From NCBI RefSeq assembly GCF_958298935.1, contig NC_084922.1, positions 50,165,958 to 50,229,957 of the forward strand: a stretch of DNA of 64,000 bases. The letters are read 5' to 3'. Position 1 is the stretch's first letter; every line of letters starts with the position of its first letter. Below, piece after piece: positions 10,777 through 20,900 of this stretch. The notes beneath the pieces were generated by a model. It searched no databases and was not told the origin of the DNA. It worked only from the letters and a program-made list of their open reading frames with translations. A program made the position numbers and the translations under genes. This DNA is from Phragmites australis. Lineage: Eukaryota > Streptophyta > Magnoliopsida > Poales > Poaceae.

Positions 10777-11603
10777 CAGGCCCGGCCCCCGACAAAGGCA
10801 GCAGGGGTGACAACCTAGGGCCTATGAAAGTTAGGCCCCGATCTAGATATGTATATAGTACATAGTCTAATATATGTATATGTCAAAAATAACTACAGAA
10901 AGAGAAATTATGGTCCAATCTAAACCCTCAGCAAGAGTCATGCTCTTGCTTGTTCTCTTCTCTTGTCACGCCATCACAACTAACGAACGAGACGACGGGT
11001 AGTCCATGCGAACGTGTTCCAATCCCATCTGAATTCTTCTTCTCTCTTCCCTAAAATCGAAGGGCACATCAATCGCCTCGCATTCTTCACCTTATATCGT
11101 CATAATTAATGTAGGAGAAGATTTCAATTTCATAGATTCCTAACCTACACGGGTTCAATTACTTCGATTTGCAATGGCTCTACTTCATAATGTGTCAATT
11201 AGTTGTTGCATACAAGGTGCTACTTCTTGTATAAAACACCGAGAGTAATACAAAAGTTACTCGATATGAATCTAAGGGCTTTTGTATATGCCAGGTGCTT
11301 GATATAGTCTTAATCTTAGTTTTTTTGATATGGCCAAATATTATAGTAAAGTTGTTTTATTTTTTAAAAATTGTGAAACAAATATATGCATATTTGCAAT
11401 TTCTAAAAAAGATGGAAAGTTTTGTTAGACCATATACCAAGTTTAACTGTAAAATCATTGCCGTTGTCGCGAAAAGATGTTGTCTTTATGGTAAATTTGT
11501 AAATATACCAGATATTTAATTTTTAATTAAAATATAAATATTTTTTTATGGAGCCTCCAATCTTTGTTTCGTCCCAGGGCCACTGATGTGAGGCCCGGGC
11601 CTG
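10777..11603. mobile_element. Non-autonomous hAT-type element (827 bp)
   Basis: The ends are CAGGCCCGGCC at the left and GGCCCGGGCCTG at the right, which are imperfect inverted repeats. They are bounded by the 8-bp duplication ATGACACC at 10769-10776 and 11604-11611. The interior is AT-rich and carries no transposase. The 8-bp TSD places it with hAT elements. Confidence 0.75.
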
Positions 11604-12351
11604 ATGACACCATTCATCTACGTGGAAGGAGACCGCAGACCGGAGCTGTGGAAGCTTACCTGTCACTCGCTCCATACTCAGGACAATGCCACCTGGCCGT
11701 CATGGTCGTCAAATGCTCACCTAATCGGCGCATTCTCGAGCTGTAGTGTTCACCTGGCCGTCATGGTCGTCAAACATTTGCTTTCTCGAGCTGTAGTGTT
11801 CATCTTCATCGACTAGCTGATGCTACCGTTGGGCGTTAGCTATTAAAGATTTTAAGCGATCTTCTAGTCATTTGGCGCTTTCAGCTATTTGAAACCTTCT
11901 GCGAATCAACTCCAACGATCGTTTCTTCGTTTGTAAATCGACCTCTATCTGCTCTCTCGTCTTCTCCCAGCTGTTCCCAAACTTTTTTCTGGTCCAAAAG
12001 TTTCGTTGATTGATGAAAAACGATCGAGGCTTAATGAATACTACCTGAAACACGAACTGTCCTTTTCAGACTCAAAAGGTGTTCTCCAACCGAAGGGCGG
12101 CAATTGCTTCATGCGTGAGCCATGCTCGAAATCAAGCACCGTACTGTGACTTTTGCTTGGAACGTATATAAAAATGTTTGAAAACTTTTGAACCTAACGC
12201 ATTAGCGTAAACAAAGCGTACCAATTCTCTATCGCTTTGTTTTATCAGTCGCGTGCGTCAAACAAGCGGCACCGAGTGAGACTGAAACTTCTCTTAATTT
12301 ACAAATTCTTCAGACCGTACTGTCAACGCACCAAGCAAGCTGAATACAAAT
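11604..12351. other. Intergenic with a short imperfect tandem duplication
   Basis: At 11689-11750 and 11751-11804 the phrases CACCTGGCCGTCATGGTCGT and CTCGAGCTGTAGTGTTCA each occur twice, with a variable middle. This makes a small imperfect direct repeat. Nothing else was recognised up to the retrotransposon at 12352. Confidence 0.45.
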
Positions 12352-12747
12352 TGTTAGCAACCAGCCAAGGGGAATCAAGCATTGAGAGGAAGGGAGGAGG
12401 AATAGGAGGCAGGATCGAGAGTTCTATTCAGCATCCTTGTGGTTCCCAGAGAGAAACAGAGAGGATAGGAGGAAGGGAAAGAGAGAGTTCATCTCTTCGT
12501 TACAGCTTGCCGCTTTCGGCCAGCACGCAGTCAGCTATAAGCGCGATGTCGTACCAGACACGGCTCCCTCTACGCTCTCTCTCTCGGGCCTGCAAGCCAG
12601 CAGGTGTTACAGAGCCATTCCGGCCCGCGTACTCGCATATTAGGACGCCGGGCCCGTTTACTTCTGGGCTTGCTAGATGCTTGATCCCCCTCTTCTGTCA
12701 CAGCCACGCTCTTGCTTGCTGACGACTCCGGGTAGGCGGAGCTGACA
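12352..12747 (-). repeat. LTR 1 (3' LTR of the left unit), 396 bp
   Basis: Runs from TGTTAGCAACC to GGAGCTGACA on the plus strand. The 3' end of the left polyprotein frame lies inside it. A purine-rich tract (minus-strand CGGGGGAG, just right of 12747) is the likely polypurine tract. Confidence 0.95.
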
Positions 12748-15700
12748 CTCCCCCGGGCTTGTGTGCCTGCTTGTCCCCAAGCAGGAGCAAAGGGAAAGGC
12801 TTGCCGAAGCTGTTCAGTGTCCTCCCATGATGCCATGGCTTTAGGCATCCTTGACCACTTCACCAAGACTTGCGGTACAGATTTGTCACCACGCCGAGCC
12901 AGCCTGCTCTGAAGAATGGTTTCTGGAATCTGCAGCTCAGAAGAAGTGTCAGGGAAAGATGGAATGACTTGTTTGTTACCTATAGCTTTCTTGAGCTGAG
13001 ATACGTGAAACACAGGATGGATAGAAGTGTGAGGTGGGAGCTCCAAGCGATACGCCGATTTCCCAATCTTCTCAATTATACTGTAAGGCCCAAAATACTT
13101 GAAGGCCAGTTTCTGACAGGATCGATTGGCCAAAGAGGATTGCACATAAGGTTGGATTTTCAGAAAGACCTTATCATTGACCTCGAAGGAACGATCTGAC
13201 CTGTTCTTATCTGCTTGTTGTTTCATTCGGTGTTGGGCTCGGGTTAAATGCTGGTGAATAACACTTTGCATGAGTTTCCTTTCAGACAACCATTGATCCA
13301 ATTCTTGGACAGGACTGACCGAGAAGTGATCCAAACCGAAATGGCGAGGTGGGTGACCATACAGGACCTCAAATGGGGAATGCTTCAGAGATGAGTGGTA
13401 AGATGTGTTGTACCAGAACTCTGACAGAGGTAACCATTTCAGCCACTGCTTCGGGCAAGTGTGAACAAAGCAGCGCAGAAAGGTCTCAATGCATTGGTTA
13501 ACTCGTTCGGTTTGGCCATCCGATTGGGGATGGTAAGCTGAGCTCATCCGGAGTTGGACGTCGGCCAATTTAAATAACTCTTGCCAAAATTTGCTGGTAA
13601 AGACACGATCTCGGTCAGAAATAATAGATGCAGGAAGGCCATGGAGTTTGTAAATGTGTGTCATGAATGCTTGAGCAACTGACAATGCTGTAAAAGGATG
13701 AAGCAATGGGACAAAGTGACTGTATTTGGAAAATTTGTCGACAATCACCATTATGCAATTTGCATTACCAGATCTAGGCAGTCCCTCTATGAAGTCCATA
13801 GAAATGATTTGCCAAGCACTGGTAGGAATAGGCAGGGGTTCCAATAAACCAGGGTATTTGGCTCGATCAGATTTTGCTTGTTGGCAAATAATACAGGATT
13901 GCACAAAGGCATGAATGTGAGCTTTCATACCTCTCCAAGCAAAGAGATGCTTGAGTCTTTTGTAGGTTGCAGGGAATCCAGAATGCCCACCCACAGCAGA
14001 ATTATGAATGGAAGCAATCAGCTGCTGTTGCAACTGAGTATTATGACCAATCCAGATCCTATTTTTGTATCTGAGTAATCCATCATGCAGAACAAAATGT
14101 GGAATAGCCTGGGAATTCAGAGTGAGAGCTGCTATAATGTCCAAAGTTTTGGGATCAGCCTGATAGCTGTCTTTCACTGAGTTAAGCCAAATTGGGCTGC
14201 AAGAAGAAAATGCCAACAACTGGCCTGAAGGATTAGGATGCCTTGATAAAGCATCGGCCACTCTGTTGTCACTGCCTTTTTTGTAAACAATTTGATATTG
14301 TAACCCTATGAGCTTTGTAAAAACCTTGTGTTGCCAATGTGTGTTGAGTCTTTGGTCAGATAAATGTACAAGGCTCTTTTGATCAGTGTAAATAAGAAAC
14401 TCAGCAAGCTGTAAATAAGGTCTCCATTGATCAACTGCCACAAGAATTGCAAGGTATTCTTTTTCACAAGTAGATAAACCACTGGTTCTAGGACCTAGAG
14501 CTTTACTAATAAATGCCAAAGGATGACCTGCTTGCAACAAAACTGCTCCCACACCCTTGTCACTAGCATCAGTCTCAATCTGAAATTGTTTGTTGAAATT
14601 GGGCAAGGCCAGAACTGGAGCTTCAATTAAAGCCTTTTTCAGTGAAGTGAAGGCAGTGTCTTGAACATCAGACCAAAGAAACAATGTGTGCTTCTTCAGA
14701 AGTTCAGTGAGAGGTTTACTAATGATTGCGAAATGTCTCACAAATTTCCTGTAATACCCAGCAAGACCTAGAAAGCTTCTCAATTGTTTGACATTTGTTG
14801 GTGTAGGCCAATCTCTTATGGCACTGATTTTAGAATCATCAGTAGCAACCCCATGTTCTGAAATGACATGTCCTAGGTAGGAGATCTGTCTTTGGGCAAA
14901 AACACATTTGGATTGTTTTACTTTCCAGTGGTCCTGAGCTAAAAGCTGTAACACTAGTTTCAAATGCTCCACATGATCAGTGAGACTTTTGCTATAGATT
15001 AATATGTCATCAAAGAACACCAAAACACATTTTCTTAACAAGGGTTTCAATGTAGTGTTCATAGCACTCTGGAAGGTGTTAGGGGCTCCAGACAGTCCAA
15101 ATGCCATTACTCGAAATTCAAAATGGCCTGAATGTGTTTGGAATGCTGTTTTATATTCTTCCCCTGGAGCTAATCTTATTTGGTGGTAACCAGCCCTCAG
15201 GTCTAATTTGGTAAACCAGCTAGAATCAGCCAATTCATCCATGAATTCGTCAATGACAGGAATGGGGAATTTAGTTTTAACAGTAAGAGCATTAAGATGA
15301 CGATAGTCAACACAAAAACGCCAAGAGCCATCCTTCTTTTTAACTAAGAGCACAGGAGAGGAAAAGGCACTGGAACTTGGCTGTATAATACCTGACTGAA
15401 GCATTTCAGCAACGTGCTTTTCAATTTCATCCTTCAACCTTGGAGCATATCTATATTGTCTGATATTCACTGGTCCGGCCCCAGAGATAAGAGGGATGTG
15501 ATGGTCACAGTTTCTGCTAGGAGGTAATTCTGAAGGTTCTTCAAATACAGCTGCAAATTCGTGAAGTAGGGACTGAATTACTGCAGGTAATGGAGTATCA
15601 GCTGTATTGGAGCACTGATCAGTGATTTGGAATAATTCAATCATGGTACAAGCAGGTATCTCAGGTAGAATGCCGTGCAGCACAATTGAAGTGCCCTGAT

Positions 15701-17426
15701 AGGGAAGAGAAATCCATTTTTGAGCCCAATGCACTTTCATAGGAGAGAAGGCTTCCAACCAATCCATCCCAAGAATTAAATCATAATGCTTAAGTGGCAA
15801 AATCTTCAGTGTAGAATGAAACAAATAATTGTGAATGAACCAATCAGCATGTGCTAGTTCAGAAGTGCAGAGAAGCATACCCCCATTGGCTACCTGAACC
15901 TTCAATGGTTGCATAACAGTGGAGATTCCCTGAAGGTGAGAAGCAACTGTTGAACTCAAAAATGAGTGAGAACTGCCAGAGTCCACCAATATCAGTAGAG
16001 GAACATCCTGAATCCTGCCCGCAAATTTCATAGTGCGAGGGGCGTCCTGATTGGTTTGTGCAGCTTCAGAAAGAGCCATAAAGAGTTGCTCCTCTGGCAT
16101 TGCTTCGGGTGAAACTGCAGAAGAGTCCACTGGTTCTTCTTGGAGCAAGTCCCACAATTCCTGCAAGACATGTAGCTGCACGGTGGGTGCGCATTTGTGC
16201 TCACGATTCCAGCGCTCACCACACTTGTGACATAAGCCTCTTGCGCGCCGGTAAGCACGAAGGGAAGCAATTTTGTCATCCACTGATGGAGCTCTAGCTG
16301 CTTCAGTGCCACGCCTGTCATCAATATTTGGCGCTGGTCTGGGAAGCTGATGAGCAGGCGGCGGTGGCAATGGATGAGGACCGCGTGGTAACGCCTTTGG
16401 TGCTGGGAATTCCGGCTTGCGGTAGTCACGCTTGCGTGGAGAGTCGGCCACTTCTTCCTGTAAAGCAGCGAGAACAAAGGCAGAGTCGAGGTCTTGGGGA
16501 CGTTGAATCAGAACAACAGATCTAATGTCATCGCGCAATCCATCGATGAACCTCATGGTATAGTAGCGAGGGTCAGTCACTGAGTCATATGCGGTGAGCT
16601 GATCGATTAGTTCAGAGAACTGGTCGACATACTCCATCACCGACCCAGTTTGTCTAATATGAAAAAGCTGGCGAATAAGGATGTCATGCTGATTGCGGCC
16701 AAATCTATCATGAACTAGAATGCAAAATTGGGTCCAAGTCAGATGCCTAATCCGGTGCTCCACAGACTGAAGCCAGCGCGCGGCTGCACCGGAAAAATGC
16801 ATGGTGGCAACCTTGATCCAAATTTCCTGAGGCACGCCATACAAATCAAAATAATCCTCACTGCGTGATTTCCACAGTTTGGGTGTCGTGCCATCAAAGG
16901 AAGGGAAATGCAATTTGGGAAGTTTGCTAGAGACATCATGTGGTGGAACATGGTGATGCATGTGGCCGCGACCATGGCTGAATGCTCCAAGCGAATGATC
17001 ATCCATAAAAACCTTGGAGTGGGGCGAGTCATGCTTACCCTTGACCGGGAGATGAGAAAGGGTGGTGACCACCCCATGCCCATGCTCCCGGTGATGCGAG
17101 TCGACGCGGAGCCCAGCTGGGCCGACGGCTGTGTTCTCGGCAGATGAAGGTGCCGCAGCCGCCTCCGGTGTTGCGAGCAGCCCCGGGGAAGGGATTTCTT
17201 GCTCGAGCAGCACCCGATCGAGATGCTTGCGCAGCACACCGACCTCCATCTTCAGATCGCCCACCGCAGCGTCGACTTGCGGTTTCCAAGCACCCATGGA
17301 CGAGAGAGTCTCCTCCATGAGCCTGAAGCGATCTTCGTGCTTCAGATCAGACTCGTGGAGTTGAGTCTCCAGCGCTTGCTTGAGGCTCTTCATCTCTTCG
17401 AGGATGAGCTTAGTATTGGGATCCAT
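12570..17426 (-). CDS. Chromovirus gag-pol polyprotein, left copy (1618 aa)
   Basis: One uninterrupted frame encodes all functions for copy-and-paste transposition. I start it at MDPNTK (17426), because the upstream in-frame Met would put the tRNA primer site inside the protein. Domains by approximate residue: gag to 390; CCHC knuckle near 395 (CHKCGERWNREHKC); aspartic protease near 477 (LVDSGSSHSF); reverse transcriptase with FFDDIL near 802; RNase H near 950 (TDASDKGVGAVL); integrase HHCC near 1140 and DDE core from about 1207 (SMDFIEGLPR, SDRDRVF); a chromodomain-like segment near 1512-1545 (VLVKWSRMPKAMASWEDTE). About the last 59 residues are encoded in the LTR. It differs from the right copy at two residues seen here (Gly for Ser, Ser for Ala, at about 15.67 and 15.57 kb). 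It looks competent. Confidence 0.95.
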   Translation of the reverse strand: MDPNTKLILEEMKSLKQALETQLHESDLKHEDRFRLMEETLSSMGAWKPQVDAAVGDLKMEVGVLRKHLDRVLLEQEIPSPGLLATPEAAAAPSSAENTAVGPAGLRVDSHHREHGHGVVTTLSHLPVKGKHDSPHSKVFMDDHSLGAFSHGRGHMHHHVPPHDVSSKLPKLHFPSFDGTTPKLWKSRSEDYFDLYGVPQEIWIKVATMHFSGAAARWLQSVEHRIRHLTWTQFCILVHDRFGRNQHDILIRQLFHIRQTGSVMEYVDQFSELIDQLTAYDSVTDPRYYTMRFIDGLRDDIRSVVLIQRPQDLDSAFVLAALQEEVADSPRKRDYRKPEFPAPKALPRGPHPLPPPPAHQLPRPAPNIDDRRGTEAARAPSVDDKIASLRAYRRARGLCHKCGERWNREHKCAPTVQLHVLQELWDLLQEEPVDSSAVSPEAMPEEQLFMALSEAAQTNQDAPRTMKFAGRIQDVPLLILVDSGSSHSFLSSTVASHLQGISTVMQPLKVQVANGGMLLCTSELAHADWFIHNYLFHSTLKILPLKHYDLILGMDWLEAFSPMKVHWAQKWISLPYQGTSIVLHGILPEIPACTMIELFQITDQCSNTADTPLPAVIQSLLHEFAAVFEEPSELPPSRNCDHHIPLISGAGPVNIRQYRYAPRLKDEIEKHVAEMLQSGIIQPSSSAFSSPVLLVKKKDGSWRFCVDYRHLNALTVKTKFPIPVIDEFMDELADSSWFTKLDLRAGYHQIRLAPGEEYKTAFQTHSGHFEFRVMAFGLSGAPNTFQSAMNTTLKPLLRKCVLVFFDDILIYSKSLTDHVEHLKLVLQLLAQDHWKVKQSKCVFAQRQISYLGHVISEHGVATDDSKISAIRDWPTPTNVKQLRSFLGLAGYYRKFVRHFAIISKPLTELLKKHTLFLWSDVQDTAFTSLKKALIEAPVLALPNFNKQFQIETDASDKGVGAVLLQAGHPLAFISKALGPRTSGLSTCEKEYLAILVAVDQWRPYLQLAEFLIYTDQKSLVHLSDQRLNTHWQHKVFTKLIGLQYQIVYKKGSDNRVADALSRHPNPSGQLLAFSSCSPIWLNSVKDSYQADPKTLDIIAALTLNSQAIPHFVLHDGLLRYKNRIWIGHNTQLQQQLIASIHNSAVGGHSGFPATYKRLKHLFAWRGMKAHIHAFVQSCIICQQAKSDRAKYPGLLEPLPIPTSAWQIISMDFIEGLPRSGNANCIMVIVDKFSKYSHFVPLLHPFTALSVAQAFMTHIYKLHGLPASIISDRDRVFTSKFWQELFKLADVQLRMSSAYHPQSDGQTERVNQCIETFLRCFVHTCPKQWLKWLPLSEFWYNTSYHSSLKHSPFEVLYGHPPRHFGLDHFSVSPVQELDQWLSERKLMQSVIHQHLTRAQHRMKQQADKNRSDRSFEVNDKVFLKIQPYVQSSLANRSCQKLAFKYFGPYSIIEKIGKSAYRLELPPHTSIHPVFHVSQLKKAIGNKQVIPSFPDTSSELQIPETILQSRLARRGDKSVPQVLVKWSRMPKAMASWEDTEQLRQAFPFAPAWGQAGTQARGSVSSAYPESSASKSVAVTEEGDQASSKPRSKRARRPNMRVRGPEWLCNTCWLAGPRERA

Positions 17427-17491
17427 GGCGCCGGATCGCTTCTGAAATCTCGTGAAGTGTTCGTGAGGATCCAGATCGCGCAGCCAGGACC

Positions 17492-17507
17492 GGTGGCTCT
17501 GATACCA
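17492..17507 (-). other. Primer-binding site, left unit
   Basis: The minus strand reads TGGTATCAGAGCCACC just inside LTR 2. This is the sequence complementary to the 3' end of plant initiator tRNA-Met. Confidence 0.9.
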
Positions 17508-17510
17508 ATG

Positions 17511-17906
17511 TGTTAGCAACCAGCCAAGGGGAATCAAGCATTGAGAGGAAGGGAGGAGGAATAGGAGGCAGGATCGAGAGTTCTATTCAGCATCCTTGTG
17601 GTTCCCAGAGAGAAACAGAGAGGATAGGAGGAAGGGAAAGAGAGAGTTCATCTCTTCGTTACAGCTTGCCGCTTTCGGCCAGCACGCAGTCAGCTATAAG
17701 CGCGATGTCGTACCAGACACGGCTCCCTCTACGCTCTCTCTCTCGGGCCTGCAAGCCAGCAGGTGTTACAGAGCCATTCCGGCCCGCGTACTCGCATATT
17801 AGGACGCCGGGCCCGTTTACTTCTGGGCTTGCTAGATGCTTGATCCCCCTCTTCTGTCACAGCCACGCTCTTGCTTGCTGACGACTCCGGGTAGGCGGAG
17901 CTGACA
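17511..17906 (-). repeat. LTR 2 (shared middle LTR), 396 bp
   Basis: Indistinguishable by eye from LTRs 1 and 3. It serves as 5' LTR of the left unit and 3' LTR of the right unit. No target-site duplication borders it, which is expected if the tandem arose by recombination and not by a second insertion. Confidence 0.95.
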
Positions 17907-20900
17907 CTCCCCCGGGCTTGTGTGCCTGCTTGTCCCCAAGCAGGAGCAAAGGGAAAGGCTTGCCGAAGCTGTTCAGTGTCCTCCCATGATGCCATGGCTT
18001 TAGGCATCCTTGACCACTTCACCAAGACTTGCGGTACAGATTTGTCACCACGCCGAGCCAGCCTGCTCTGAAGAATGGTTTCTGGAATCTGCAGCTCAGA
18101 AGAAGTGTCAGGGAAAGATGGAATGACTTGTTTGTTACCTATAGCTTTCTTGAGCTGAGATACGTGAAACACAGGATGGATAGAAGTGTGAGGTGGGAGC
18201 TCCAAGCGATACGCCGATTTCCCAATCTTCTCAATTATACTGTAAGGCCCAAAATACTTGAAGGCCAGTTTCTGACAGGATCGATTGGCCAAAGAGGATT
18301 GCACATAAGGTTGGATTTTCAGAAAGACCTTATCATTGACCTCGAAGGAACGATCTGACCTGTTCTTATCTGCTTGTTGTTTCATTCGGTGTTGGGCTCG
18401 GGTTAAATGCTGGTGAATAACACTTTGCATGAGTTTCCTTTCAGACAACCATTGATCCAATTCTTGGACAGGACTGACCGAGAAGTGATCCAAACCGAAA
18501 TGGCGAGGTGGGTGACCATACAGGACCTCAAATGGGGAATGCTTCAGAGATGAGTGGTAAGATGTGTTGTACCAGAACTCTGACAGAGGTAACCATTTCA
18601 GCCACTGCTTCGGGCAAGTGTGAACAAAGCAGCGCAGAAAGGTCTCAATGCATTGGTTAACTCGTTCGGTTTGGCCATCCGATTGGGGATGGTAAGCTGA
18701 GCTCATCCGGAGTTGGACGTCGGCCAATTTAAATAACTCTTGCCAAAATTTGCTGGTAAAGACACGATCTCGGTCAGAAATAATAGATGCAGGAAGGCCA
18801 TGGAGTTTGTAAATGTGTGTCATGAATGCTTGAGCAACTGACAATGCTGTAAAAGGATGAAGCAATGGGACAAAGTGACTGTATTTGGAAAATTTGTCGA
18901 CAATCACCATTATGCAATTTGCATTACCAGATCTAGGCAGTCCCTCTATGAAGTCCATAGAAATGATTTGCCAAGCACTGGTAGGAATAGGCAGGGGTTC
19001 CAATAAACCAGGGTATTTGGCTCGATCAGATTTTGCTTGTTGGCAAATAATACAGGATTGCACAAAGGCATGAATGTGAGCTTTCATACCTCTCCAAGCA
19101 AAGAGATGCTTGAGTCTTTTGTAGGTTGCAGGGAATCCAGAATGCCCACCCACAGCAGAATTATGAATGGAAGCAATCAGCTGCTGTTGCAACTGAGTAT
19201 TATGACCAATCCAGATCCTATTTTTGTATCTGAGTAATCCATCATGCAGAACAAAATGTGGAATAGCCTGGGAATTCAGAGTGAGAGCTGCTATAATGTC
19301 CAAAGTTTTGGGATCAGCCTGATAGCTGTCTTTCACTGAGTTAAGCCAAATTGGGCTGCAAGAAGAAAATGCCAACAACTGGCCTGAAGGATTAGGATGC
19401 CTTGATAAAGCATCGGCCACTCTGTTGTCACTGCCTTTTTTGTAAACAATTTGATATTGTAACCCTATGAGCTTTGTAAAAACCTTGTGTTGCCAATGTG
19501 TGTTGAGTCTTTGGTCAGATAAATGTACAAGGCTCTTTTGATCAGTGTAAATAAGAAACTCAGCAAGCTGTAAATAAGGTCTCCATTGATCAACTGCCAC
19601 AAGAATTGCAAGGTATTCTTTTTCACAAGTAGATAAACCACTGGTTCTAGGACCTAGAGCTTTACTAATAAATGCCAAAGGATGACCTGCTTGCAACAAA
19701 ACTGCTCCCACACCCTTGTCACTAGCATCAGTCTCAATCTGAAATTGTTTGTTGAAATTGGGCAAGGCCAGAACTGGAGCTTCAATTAAAGCCTTTTTCA
19801 GTGAAGTGAAGGCAGTGTCTTGAACATCAGACCAAAGAAACAATGTGTGCTTCTTCAGAAGTTCAGTGAGAGGTTTACTAATGATTGCGAAATGTCTCAC
19901 AAATTTCCTGTAATACCCAGCAAGACCTAGAAAGCTTCTCAATTGTTTGACATTTGTTGGTGTAGGCCAATCTCTTATGGCACTGATTTTAGAATCATCA
20001 GTAGCAACCCCATGTTCTGAAATGACATGTCCTAGGTAGGAGATCTGTCTTTGGGCAAAAACACATTTGGATTGTTTTACTTTCCAGTGGTCCTGAGCTA
20101 AAAGCTGTAACACTAGTTTCAAATGCTCCACATGATCAGTGAGACTTTTGCTATAGATTAATATGTCATCAAAGAACACCAAAACACATTTTCTTAACAA
20201 GGGTTTCAATGTAGTGTTCATAGCACTCTGGAAGGTGTTAGGGGCTCCAGACAGTCCAAATGCCATTACTCGAAATTCAAAATGGCCTGAATGTGTTTGG
20301 AATGCTGTTTTATATTCTTCCCCTGGAGCTAATCTTATTTGGTGGTAACCAGCCCTCAGGTCTAATTTGGTAAACCAGCTAGAATCAGCCAATTCATCCA
20401 TGAATTCGTCAATGACAGGAATGGGGAATTTAGTTTTAACAGTAAGAGCATTAAGATGACGATAGTCAACACAAAAACGCCAAGAGCCATCCTTCTTTTT
20501 AACTAAGAGCACAGGAGAGGAAAAGGCACTGGAACTTGGCTGTATAATACCTGACTGAAGCATTTCAGCAACGTGCTTTTCAATTTCATCCTTCAACCTT
20601 GGAGCATATCTATATTGTCTGATATTCACTGGTCCGGCCCCAGAGATAAGAGGGATGTGATGGTCACAGTTTCTGCTAGGAGGTAATTCTGAAGGTTCTT
20701 CAAATACAGCTGCAAATTCGTGAAGTAGGGCCTGAATTACTGCAGGTAATGGAGTATCAGCTGTATTGGAGCACTGATCAGTGATTTGGAATAATTCAAT
20801 CATGGTACAAGCAGGTATCTCAGGTAGAATGCTGTGCAGCACAATTGAAGTGCCCTGATAGGGAAGAGAAATCCATTTTTGAGCCCAATGCACTTTCATA

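Noticed and set aside
17426..17537. Upstream Met as gag start in the chromovirus
   Set aside because: It lies in the LTR and would translate the tRNA primer-binding site. The start at 17426 lies just inside the internal region, as expected.
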